Both the position numbers and the translations under genes were made by a program. The notes beneath the pieces are model-generated. The model did no database searches. It worked only from the letters and a program-made list of their open reading frames with translations, and was not told the origin of the DNA. A stretch of DNA of 64,000 nt, taken from Hippopus hippopus. Taxonomy: Eukaryota; Mollusca; Bivalvia; Cardiida; Cardiidae. Where the stretch lies: assembly GCA_946811185.2 (NCBI GenBank), contig OX328108.1, forward strand, positions 36,578,493-36,642,492. Direction: 5' to 3'. Shown here piece after piece: positions 9,922 through 21,921 of this stretch (position 1 is the first letter of the stretch; every line of letters begins with the position of its first letter).

Positions 9922-12371
9922 CATTGATACTTTAAATATGCTAAGATGATCAATGTACAGTGTAGAAACCCCAGAAAATAAGAAAATAATGTCACAAGTG
10001 GCCAAAAAAGACTGAAAACTCTTTCAGTAGCAACTGATTTCTATTGCATAAATCAAACAAAGGGAACTAAATTTTATTATTATTTTTTTTAATCTCTTTT
10101 TACCGTAACAAGAAACCCAGTTACGTTGACTACTGTCTCATACGTGCCAGTTACGCACCCGCGAAAACACGAAAAATCGACTTACGGCACATTCCATAGC
10201 AGACGACACCTCTTGCTTAAGTCAAATATAGGGAATTTTTTTTGTTCTTTTTTATCTTACTAGGGCCATTTTATTGGCATTGATACTTTGAATATGCTCA
10301 GATGATCAATGTACAGTGTAGAAACCCCAGAAAATAATGTCACAAGTGGCTGAAAAAGACTGAAAACTCTTTCAGTAGCAACTGATTTCTATTGCATAAA
10401 TCAAACAAAGGGAACTAAATTTTATTATTATTTTTTTTAATCTCTTTTTACCGTAACAAGAAACCCAGTTACGTTGACTACCGTGTCATACGTGCCAGTT
10501 ACGCACCCGCGAAAACACGAAAAATCGACTTACGGCACATTCCATAGCAGACGACACCTCTTGCTTAAGTCAAATATAGGGAATTTTTTTTTGTTCTTTT
10601 TTATCTTACTAGGGCCATTTTATTGGCATTGATACTTTGAATATGCTCAGATGATCAATGTACAGTGTAGAAACCCCAGAAAATAATGTCACAAGTGCCT
10701 AAAAAAGACTGAAAACTCTTTCAGTAGCAACTGATTTCTATTGCATAAATCAAACAAAGGGAACTAAATTTTTACTTTTTTTGTAATCTCTTTTTACCGT
10801 AACAAGAAACCCAGTTACGTTGACTACTCTCTCATACGTGCCAGTTACGCACCCGCGAAAACACGAAAAATCGACTTACGGCACATTCCATAGCAGACGA
10901 CACCTCTTGCTTAAGTCAAATATAGGGAATTTTTTTTGTTCTTTTTTATCTTACTAGGGCCATTTTATTGGCATTGATACTTTGAATATGCTCAGATGAT
11001 CAATGTACAGTGTAGAAACCCCAGAAGATAATGTCACAAGTGGCTAAAAAAGACTGAAAACTCTTTCAGTAGCAACTGATTTCTATTGCATAAATCAAAC
11101 AAAGGGAACTAAATTTTTATTATTTTTTTTTTTAATCTCTTTTTATACCGTGAAAAGAAACCCAGTTACGTTGACTACCGTCTCATACGTGCCAGTTACG
11201 CACCCGCCAAAACACGAAAAATCGACTTACGGCACATTCCATAGCAGACGACACCTCTTGCTTAAGTCAAATATAGGGATTTTTGTTTCTTCTTTTTTAT
11301 CTTACTAGGGCCATTTTATTGGCATTGATACTTTGAATATGCTCAGATGATCAATGTACAGTGTAGAAACCCCAGAAAATAAGAAAATAATGTCACAAGT
11401 GGCTGAAAAAGACTGAAAACTCTTTCAGTAGCAACTGATTTCTATTGCATAAATCAAACAAAGGGAACTAAATTTTTATTATTATTTTTTTTTTAATCTC
11501 TTTTTACCGTAACAAGAAACCCAGTTACGTTGACTACCGTCTCATACGTGCCAGTTACGCACCCGCGAAAACACGAAAAATCGACTTACGGCACATTCCA
11601 TAGCAGACGACACCTCTTGCTTAAGTCAAATATAGGGAATTTTTTTTGTTCTTTTTTATCTTACTAGGGCCATTTTATTGGCATTGATACTTTGAATATG
11701 CTCAGATGATCAATGTACAGTGTAGAAACCCCAGAAGATAATGTCACAAGTGGCTAAAAAAGACTGAAAACTCTTTCAGTAGCAACTGATTTCTATTGCA
11801 TAAATCAAACAAAGGGAACTAAATTTTATTTTTTTTTTAATCTCTTTTTACCGTAACAAGAAACCCAGTTACGTTGACTACCGTCTCATACGTGCCAGTT
11901 ATGCGCCCGCGAAAACATGAAAAATCGACTTACGGCACATTCCATAGCAGACGACACCTCTTGCTTAAATCAAATATAGGGAATTTTTTTTTGTTCTTTT
12001 TTATCTTACTAGGGCCATTGAAATGGCATTGATAGTTTGAATATGCTCAGATGATCAATGTACAGTGTAGAAACCCCAGAAGATAATGTCACAAGTGCCT
12101 AAAAAAGACTGAAAACTCTTTCAGTAGCAACTGATTTCTATTGCATAAATCAAACAAAGGGAACTAAATTTTTATTATTTTTTTTTTAATCTCTTTTTAT
12201 ACCGTGACAAGAAATCCAGTTGCGTTGACTACCGTCCCATACGTGCCAGTTATGCGCCCGCGAAAACATGAAAAATCGACTTACGGCACATTCCATAGCA
12301 GACGACACCTGTTGCCTAAGTCAAATATAGGGAAATTTTTGTTTTCGTTTTCTCTTACTAGGGCCATTGAA
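9922..12371. repeat. Monomer block B3 (7 monomers)
   Basis: 2450 bp, equal to B1 minus one monomer (difference 356 bp). The missing unit corresponds to B1 unit 4 (about 4225-4580). Elsewhere it follows B1 and B5 unit for unit. Private change: 'ataccgtgaaaag' near 11147. Confidence 0.95.
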
Positions 12372-13442
12372 TTGGTTACGATGACTATCGCACCCATACG
12401 TGACCGTTACGTGCTGTGCATAAAATCATAAAATCAACTAGGACACTTTCGGAGGCAACTGATACCTGTTGCACAAATCAAAGAAAGGTAAACCAAATTC
12501 GTTTTCTTACCAAGCTCATGAAAAACATTGAACCAATTTTGGTGACCGTGTGAGTCATAAGTCGATTTTATGTTTAACCTCTGCGCAAAAACATTGATTC
12601 AGAAGCAACGGGTTGCTGTTGCATAAACTTTTTCCAATAAGAAATCTTGTTCTTGTTTGAAGAATTTAGAAATAGGCCAATGAAATACAATAAGATATAA
12701 GAATGACTAATAATAAAAATAGGTAAAATAGATAAAATGGCAAAGTTAGGGATTCAACCTTTGACCATCAGGACCCAAAAAAGGTCTTGGTGCAGGGGTC
12801 AAACCCTCTTTGCGATTGAATAGGCTCAAATGACCCGAAGATTTAACATAGATATACAGAGATTTCCCCCCCTTCCAATCTGCCAATCAAATCTCAGGCC
12901 TCTATTAAATTATCCAATCACAGAAGCTTTTAGAAAATCAAAATGGCGTCAAATCTGCCAATCAAATCTCAGGCCTCTATTAAATTATCCAATCACAGAA
13001 GCTTTTAGAAAATCAAAATGGCGTCCAATCAGCCAATCAAATCTCATCCCTCTCTCCAAATTATCCAATCAGAAAAGCTTTGAGAAATTCAATATTGCGC
13101 CCAATCAGCCAATCAAATTGCAGACACACCCACAGAATCATCCAATCAGAAAGCTTTGAGCCATTTGAAATGGCGCCCGAAAATATCGATAGAAAACAGT
13201 GAACAAGAATCGGCATAAAAGTGGATTTTAAGTCTTCTTTGAAGGCTGTTATGCAGTCCTTGGCAAACTGCCAGGCATGCACCCTCCACACATGCCAGAT
13301 TTCACTGAAAATGGGCGAAAATTTAAGAAAACAGGGTGACAGAAGACCTTGTTTTGGTGCCTTCTAGCACCTTGCAAGAGTGACTTCCCCTGATCTCTTG
13401 ATTCGATTTGCTTTTCTAATTCAGGCCAACTGCCATACTGTA
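12372..13442 (+). repeat. Spacer S4, subtype B
   Basis: 1071-bp spacer, subtype B by 'ccaagctcatg', 'aacctctgcgc' and 'gcgtcaaatctg'. The C-tract is 7. It appears nearly identical to S6. Confidence 0.95.
12874..13175 (+). promoter_or_regulatory. CCAAT-box array in S4
   Basis: Four subrepeats, 11 CCAAT (subtype B loss). Confidence 0.6.
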
Positions 13443-16400
13443 CATTGATACTTTAAATATGCTAAGATGATCAATGTACAGTGTAGAAACCCCAGAAAAG
13501 AAGAAAATAATGTCACAAGTGGCCAAAAAAGACTGAAAACTCTTTCAGTAGCAACTGATTTCTATTGCATAAATCAAACAAAGGGAACTAAATTTTATTA
13601 TTATTTTTTTTAATCTCTTTTTACCGTAACAAGAAACCCAGTTACGTTGACTACTGTCTCATACGTGCCAGTTACGCACCCGCGAAAACACGAAAAATCG
13701 ACTTACGGCACATTCCATAGCAGACGACACCTCTTGCTTAAGTCAAATATAGGGAATTTTTTTTGTTCTTTTTTATCTTACTAGGGCCATTTTATTGGCA
13801 TTGATACTTTGAATATGCTCAGATGATCAATGTACAGTGTAGAAACCCCAGAAAATAAGAAAATAATGTCACAAGTGGCTGAAAAAGACTGAAAACTCTT
13901 TCAGTAGCAACTGATTTCTATTGCATAAATCAAACAAAGGGAACTAAATTTTATTATTATTTTTTTTAATCTCTTTTTACCGTAACAAGAAACCCAGTTA
14001 CGTTGACTACCGTCTCATACGTGCCAGTTACGCACCCGCGAAAACACGAAAAATCGACTTACGGCACATTCCATAGCAGACGACACCTCTTGCTTAAGTC
14101 AAATATAGGGAATTTTTTTTGTTCTTTTTTATCTTACTAGGGCCATTTTATTGGCATTGATACTTTGAATATGCTCAGATGATCAATGTACAGTGTAAAA
14201 ACCCCAGAAGATAATGTCACAAGTGGCTAAAAAAGACTGAAAACTCTTTCAGTAGCAACTGATTTCTATTGCATAAATCAAACAAAGGGAACTAAATTTT
14301 TATTATTTTTTTTTTTAATCTCTTTTTATACCGTGACAAGAAACCCAGTTACGTTGACTACCGTCTCATACGTGCCAGTTACGCACCCGCGAAAACACGA
14401 AAAATCGACTTACGGCACATTCCATAGCAGACGACACCTCTTGCTTAAGTCAAATATAGGGATTTTTGTTTCTTCTTTTTTATCTTACTAGGGCCATTTT
14501 ATTGGCATTGATACTTTGAATATGCTCAGATGATCAATGTACAGTGTAGAAACCTCAGAAAATAAGAAAATAATGTCACAAGTGGCTGAAAAAGACTGAA
14601 AACTCTTTCAGTAGCAACTGATTTCTATTGCATAAATCAAACAAAGGGAACTAAATTTTTATTATTATTTTTTTTTTAATCTCTTTTTACCGTAACAAGA
14701 AACCCAGTTACGTTGACTATCGTCTCATACGTGCCAGTTACGCACCCGCGAAAACACGAAAAATCGACTTACGGCACATTCCATAGCAGACGACACCTCT
14801 TGCTTAAGTCAAATATAGGGAATTTTTTTTGTTCTTTTTTATCTTACTAGGGCCATTTTATTGGCATTGATACTTTGAATATGCTCAGATGATCAATGTA
14901 CAGTGTAGAAACCCCAGAAGATAATGTCACAAGTGGCTAAAAAAGACTGAAAACTCTTTCAGTAGCAACTGATTTCTATTGCATAAATCAAACAAAGGGA
15001 ACTAAATTTTTACTTTTTTTGTAATCTCTTTTTACCGTAACAAGAAACCCAGTTACGTTGACTACTCTCTCATACGTGCCAGTTACGCACCCGCGAAAAC
15101 ACGAAAAATCGACTTACGGCACATTCCATAGCAGATGACACCTCTTGCTTAAGTCAAGTATAGGGATTTTTGTTTCTTCTTTTTTATCTTACTAGGGCCA
15201 TTTTATTGGCATTGATACTTTGAATATGCTCAGATGATCAATGTACAGTGTAGAAACCCCAGAAAATAAGAAAAGAATGTCACAAGTGGCTGAAAAAGAT
15301 TGAAAACTCTTTCAGTAGCAACTGATTTCTATTGCATAAATCAAACAAAGGGAACTAAATTTTATTATTATTTTTTTTTAATCTCTTTTTACCGTAACAA
15401 GAAACCCAGTTACGTTGACTACCGTCTCATACGTGCCAGTTACGCACCCGCGAAAACACGAAAAATCGACTTACGGCACATTCCATAGCAGACGACACCT
15501 CTTGCTTAAGTCAAATATAGGGAATTTTTTTTGTTCTTTTTTATCTTACTAGGGCCATTTTATTGGCATTGATACTTTCAATATGCTCAGATGATCAATT
15601 TACAGTGTAGAAACCCCAGAAAATAAGAAAATAATGTCACAAGTGGCTGAAAAAGACTGAAAACTCTTTCAGTAGCAACTGATTTCTATTGCATAAATCA
15701 AACAAAGGGAACTAAATTTTATTATTATTTTTTTTTTTATCTCTTTTTACCGTAACAAGAAACCCAGTTACGTTGACTACCGTCTCATACGTGCCAGTTA
15801 TGCGCCCGCGAAAACATGAAAAATCGACTTACGGCACATTCCATAGCAGACGACACCTCTTGCTTAAGTCAAATATAGGGAATTTTTTTTTGTTCTTTTT
15901 TATCTTACTAGGGCCATTTTATTGGCATTGATACTTTGAATATGCTCAGATGATCAATGTACAGTGTAGAAACCCCAGAAAATAATGTCACAAGTGGCTG
16001 AAAAAGACTGAAAACTCTTTCAGTAGCAACTGATTTCTATTGCATAAATCAAACAAAGGGAACTAAATTTTATTATTATTTTTTTTTTAATCTCTTTTTA
16101 CCGTAACAAGAAACCCAGTTACGTTGACTACCGTCTCATACGTGCCAGTTACGCACCCGCGAAAACACGAAAAATCGACTTACGGCACATTCCATAGCAG
16201 ACGACACCTCTTGCTTAAGTCAAATATAGGGAATTTATTTTGTTCTTTTTTATCTTACTAGGGCCATTTTATTGGCATTGATACTTTGAATATGCTCAGA
16301 TGATCAATGTACAGTGTAAAAACCCCAGAAGATAATGTCACAAGTGGCTAAAAAAGACTGAAAACTCTTTCAGTAGCAACTGATTTCTATTGCATAAATC

Positions 16401-16971
16401 AAACAAAGGGAACTAAATTTTTATTATTTTTTTTTTAATCTCTTTTTATACCGTGACAGGAAACCCAGTTACGTTGACTACCGTCTCATACGTGCCAGTT
16501 ACGCACCCGCGAAAACACGAAAAATCAACTGACGGCACATTCCATAGCAGACGACACCTCTTGCTTAAGTCAAATATAGGGACTTTTTTTTGTTCTTTTT
16601 TATCTTACTAGGGCCATTTTATTGGCATTGATAGTTTGAATATGCTCAGATGATCAATGTACAGTGTAGAAACCCCAGAAGATAATGTCACAAGTGCCTA
16701 AAAAAGACTGAAAAACTCTTTCAGTAGCAACTGATTTCTATTGCATAAATCAAACAAAGGGAACTAAATTTTTATTATTTTTTTTTTAATCTCTTTTTAT
16801 ACCGTGACAAGAAATCCAGTTGCGTTGACTACCGTCCCATACGTGCCAGTTATGCGCCCGCGAAAACATGAAAAATCGACTTACGGCACATTCCATAGCA
16901 GACGACACCTGTTGCCTAAGTCAAATATAGGGAAATTTTTTTTTTCGTTTTCTCTTACTAGGGCCATTGAA
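13443..16971. repeat. Monomer block B4 (10 monomers)
   Basis: 3529 bp. From 13443 to about 16630 it runs parallel to B6 at an offset of 8479 bp. The marker 'aaaaagattgaaaac' falls 3096 bp after the equivalent spacer-flank point in both. Near 16633 it changes from 'gatactttg' to 'gatagtttg' and ends in the terminal monomer with 'gaaaaactc' leading into S5. This marks a recombination junction. Confidence 0.95.
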
Positions 16972-18044
16972 TTGGTTACGATGACTATCGCACCCATACG
17001 TGACCGTTACGTGCTGTGCATAAAATCATAAAATCAACTAGGACAATTTCAGAGGCAACTGATACCTGTTGCACAAATCAAAGAAAGGTAAACCAAATTT
17101 GTTTTCTTACCAAGGTCATGAAAAACATTGAACCAATTTTGGTGACCGTGTGAGTCATAAGTCAATTTTATGTTTAACCGCTGCGCAAAAACTTTGATTC
17201 AGAAGCAACGGGTTGCTGTTGCATAAACTTTTTCCAATAAGAAATCTTGTTCTTGTTTGAAGAATTTAGAAATAGGCCAATGAAATACAATAAGATGTAA
17301 GAATGACTAATAATAAAAATAGGTAAAATAGATAAAATGGCAAAGTTAGGGATTCAACCTTTGACCATCAGGACCCAAAAAAGGTCTTGGTGCAGGGGTC
17401 AAACCCTCTTTGCGATTGAATAGGCTCAAATGACCCGAAGATTTAACATAGATATACAGAGATTTCCCCCCCCCTTCCAATCTGCCAATCAAATCTCAGG
17501 CCTCTATTAAATTATCCAATCACAGAAGCTTTTAGAAAATCAAAATGGCGTCCAATCTGCCAATCAAATCTCAGGCCTCTATTAAATTATCCAATCACAG
17601 AAGCTTTTAGAAAATCAAAATGGCGTCCAATCAGCCAATCAAATCTCATCCCTCTCTCCAAATTATCCAATCAGAAAAGCTTTGAGAAATTCAATATTGC
17701 GCCCAATCAGCCAATCAAATTGCAGACACACCCACAGAATCATCCAATCAGAAAGCTTTGAGCCATTTGAAATGGCGCCCGAAAATATCGATAGAAAACA
17801 GTGAACAAGAATCGGCATAAAAGTGGATTTTAAGTCTTCTTTGAAGGCTGTTATGCAGTCCTTGGCAAACTGCCAGGCATGCACCCTCCACACATGCCAG
17901 ATTTCACTGAAAATGGGCGAAAATTTAAGAAAACAGGGTGACAGAAGACTTTGTTTTGGTGCCTTCTAGCACCTTGCAAGAGTGACTTCCCCTGATCTCT
18001 TGATTCGATTTGCTTTTCTAATTCAGGCCAACTGCCATACTGTA
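16972..18044 (+). repeat. Spacer S5, subtype A
   Basis: 1073-bp spacer with subtype A markers and a C-tract of 9. Private change: 'gacaatttcagagg' near 17041, where S1 and S3 have 'gacaatttcggagg'. S5 plus B5 (3879 bp) is a near copy of S1 plus B1 (3881 bp). Confidence 0.95.
17476..17777 (+). promoter_or_regulatory. CCAAT-box array in S5
   Basis: Four subrepeats, 12 CCAAT. Confidence 0.6.
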
Positions 18045-20850
18045 CATTGATACTTTAAATATGCTAAGATGATCAATGTACAGTGTAGAAACCCCAGAAA
18101 ATAAGAAAATAATGTCACAAGTGGCCAAAAAAGACTGAAAACTCTTTCAGTAGCAACTGATTTCTATTGCATAAATCAAACAAAGGGAACTAAATTTTAT
18201 TATTATTTTTTTTAATCTCTTTTTACCGTAACAAGAAACCCAGTTACGTTGACTACTGTCTCATACGTGCCAGTTACGCACCCGCGAAAACACGAAAAAT
18301 CGACTTACGGCACATTCCATAGCAGACGACACCTCTTGCTTAAGTCAAATATAGGGAATTTTTTTTGTTCTTTTTTATCTTACTAGGGCCATTTTATTGG
18401 CATTGATACTTTGAATATGCTCAGATGATCAATGTACAGTGTAGAAACCCCAGAAAATAATGTCACAAGTGGCTGAAAAAGACTGAAAACTCTTTCAGTA
18501 GCAACTGATTTCTATTGCATAAATCAAACAAAGGGAACTAAATTTTATTATTATTTTTTTTAATCTCTTTTTACCGTAACAAGAAACCCAGTTACGTTGA
18601 CTACCGTGTCATACGTGCCAGTTACGCACCCGCGAAAACACGAAAAATCGACTTACGGCACATTCCATAGCAGACGACACCTCTTGCTTAAGTCAAATAT
18701 AGGGAATTTTTTTTTGTTCTTTTTTATCTTACTAGGGCCATTTTATTGGCATTGATACTTTGAATATGCTCAGATGATCAATGTACAGTGTAGAAACCCC
18801 AGAAAATAATGTCACAAGTGCCTAAAAAAGACTGAAAACTCTTTCAGTAGCAACTGATTTCTATTGCATAAATCAAACAAAGGGAACTAAATTTTTACTT
18901 TTTTTGTAATCTCTTTTTACCGTAACAAGAAACCCAGTTACGTTGACTACTCTCTCATACGTGCCAGTTACGCACCCGCGAAAACACGAAAAATCGACTT
19001 ACGGCACATTCCATAGCAGACGACACCTCTTGCTTAAGTCAAGTATAGGGATTTTTGTTTCTTCTTTTTTATCTTACTAGGGCCATTTTATTGGCATTGA
19101 TACTTTGAATATGCTCAGATGATCAATGTACAGTGTAGAAACCCCAGAAAATAAGAAAATAATGTCACAAGTGGCTGAAAAAGACTGAAAACTCTTTCAG
19201 TAGCAACTGATTTCTATTGCATCAATCAAACAAAGGGAACTAAATTTTATTATTATTTTTTTTAATCTCTTTTTACCGTAACAAGAAACCCAGTTACGTT
19301 GACTACCGTCTCATACGTGCCAGTTACGCACCCGCGAAAACACGAAAAATCGACTTACGGCACATTCCATAGCAGACGACACCTCTTGCTTAAGTCAAAT
19401 ATAGGGAATTTTTTTTGTTCTTTTTTATCTTACTAGGGCCATTTTATTGGCATTGATACTTTGAATATGCTCAGATGATCAATGTACAGTGTAGAAACCC
19501 CAGAAGATAATGTCACAAGTGGCTAAAAAAGACTGAAAACTCTTTCAGTAGCAACTGATTTCTATTGCATAAATCAAACAAAGGGAACTAAATTTTTATT
19601 ATTTTTTTTTTTAATCTCTTTTTATACCGTGACAAGAAACCCAGTTACGTTGACTACCGTCTCATACGTGCCAGTTACGCACCCGCCAAAACACGAAAAA
19701 TCGACTTACGGCACATTCCATAGCAGACGACACCTCTTGCTTAAGTCAAATATAGGGATTTTTGTTTCTTCTTTTTTATCTTACTAGGGCCATTTTATTG
19801 GCATTGATACTTTGAATATGCTCAGATGATCAATGTACAGTGTAGAAACCCCAGAAAATAAGAAAATAATGTCACAAGTGGCTGAAAAAGACTGAAAACT
19901 CTTTCAGTAGCAACTGATTTCTATTGCATAAATCAAACAAAGGGAACTAAATTTTTATTATTATTTTTTTTTTAATCTCTTTTTACCGTAACAAGAAACC
20001 CAGTTACGTTGACTACCGTCTCATACGTGCCAGTTACGCACCCGCGAAAACACGAAAAATCGACTTACGGCACATTCCATAGCAGACGACACCTCTTGCT
20101 TAAGTCAAATATAGGGAATTTTTTTTGTTCTTTTTTATCTTACTAGGGCCATTTTATTGGCATTGATACTTTGAATATGCTCAGATGATCAATGTACAGT
20201 GTAGAAACCCCAGAAGATAATGTCACAAGTGGCTAAAAAAGACTGAAAACTCTTTCAGTAGCAACTGATTTCTATTGCATAAATCAAACAAAGGGAACTA
20301 AATTTTATTTTTTTTTTAATCTCTTTTTACCGTAACAAGAAACCCAGTTACGTTGACTACCGTCTCATACGTGCCAGTTATGCGCCCGCGAAAACATGAA
20401 AAATCGACTTACGGCACATTCCATAGCAGACGACACCTCTTGCTTAAATCAAATATAGGGAATTTTTTTTTGTTCTTTTTTATCTTACTAGGGCCATTGA
20501 AATGGCATTGATAGTTTGAATATGCTCAGATGATCAATGTACAGTGTAGAAACCCCAGAAGATAATGTCACAAGTGCCTAAAAAAGACTGAAAACTCTTT
20601 CAGTAGCAACTGATTTCTATTGCATAAATCAAACAAAGGGAACTAAATTTTTATTATTTTTTTTTTAATCTCTTTTTATACCGTGACAAGAAATCCAGTT
20701 GCGTTGACTACCGTCCCATACGTGCCAGTTATGCGCCCGCGAAAACATGAAAAATCGACTTACGGCACATTCCATAGCAGACGACACCTGTTGCCTAAGT
20801 CAAATATAGGGAAATTTTTGTTTTCGTTTTCTCTTACTAGGGCCATTGAA
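18045..20850. repeat. Monomer block B5 (8 monomers)
   Basis: 2806 bp, the same length and unit order as B1, including the 'catcaatc' unit that B3 lacks. Confidence 0.96.
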
Positions 20851-21921
20851 TTGGTTACGATGACTATCGCACCCATACGTGACCGTTACGTGCTGTGCAT
20901 AAAATCATAAAATCAACTAGGACACTTTCGGAGGCAACTGATACCTGTTGCACAAATCAAAGAAAGGTAAACCAAATTCGTTTTCTTACCAAGCTCATGA
21001 AAAACATTGAACCAATTTTGGTGACCGTGTGAGTCATAAGTCGATTTTATGTTTAACCTCTGCGCAAAAACATTGATTCAGAAGCAACGGGTTGCTGTTG
21101 CATAAACTTTTTCCAATAAGAAATCTTGTTCTTGTTTGAAGAATTTAGAAATAGGCCAATGAAATACAATAAGATATAAGAATGACTAATAATAAAAATA
21201 GGTAAAATAGATAAAATGGCAAAGTTAGGGATTCAACCTTTGACCATCAGGACCCAAAAAAGGTCTTGGTGCAGGGGTCAAACCCTCTTTGCGATTGAAT
21301 AGGCTCAAATGACCCGAAGATTTAACATAGATATACAGAGATTTCCCCCCCTTCCAATCTGCCAATCAAATCTCAGGCCTCTATTAAATTATCCAATCAC
21401 AGAAGCTTTTAGAAAATCAAAATGGCGTCAAATCTGCCAATCAAATCTCAGGCCTCTATTAAATTATCCAATCACAGAAGCTTTTAGAAAATCAAAATGG
21501 CGTCCAATCAGCCAATCAAATCTCATCCCTCTCTCCAAATTATCCAATCAGAAAAGCTTTGAGAAATTCAATATTGCGCCCAATCAGCCAATCAAATTGC
21601 AGACACACCCACAGAATCATCCAATCAGAAAGCTTTGAGCCATTTGAAATGGCGCCCGAAAATATCGATAGAAAACAGTGAACAAGAATCGGCATAAAAG
21701 TGGATTTTAAGTCTTCTTTGAAGGCTGTTATGCAGTCCTTGGCAAACTGCCAGGCATGCACCCTCCACACATGCCAGATTTCACTGAAAATGGGCGAAAA
21801 TTTAAGAAAACAGGGTGACAGAAGACCTTGTTTTGGTGCCTTCTAGCACCTTGCAAGAGTGACTTCCCCTGATCTCTTGATTCGATTTGCTTTTCTAATT
21901 CAGGCCAACTGCCATACTGTA
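20851..21921 (+). repeat. Spacer S6, subtype B
   Basis: 1071-bp spacer, subtype B, C-tract of 7. It is the last of the A-B alternation. The spacers that follow are subtypes C, D and E. Confidence 0.95.
21353..21654 (+). promoter_or_regulatory. CCAAT-box array in S6
   Basis: Four subrepeats, 11 CCAAT (subtype B loss). Confidence 0.6.

Larger units (their letters stand above)
8851..16971. repeat. A-B spacer dimer 2 (S3-B3-S4-B4)
   Basis: Higher-order repeat of 8121 bp: A spacer, 7 monomers, B spacer, 10 monomers. Confidence 0.85.

Noticed and set aside
15300..15488. 62-codon open frame in a monomer of B4, also in B6, B9 and B11
   Set aside because: It depends on a single variant base (gattgaaaac) giving a TTG-type start and lies wholly in monomer sequence. 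Four occurrences are copies of one duplicated unit.
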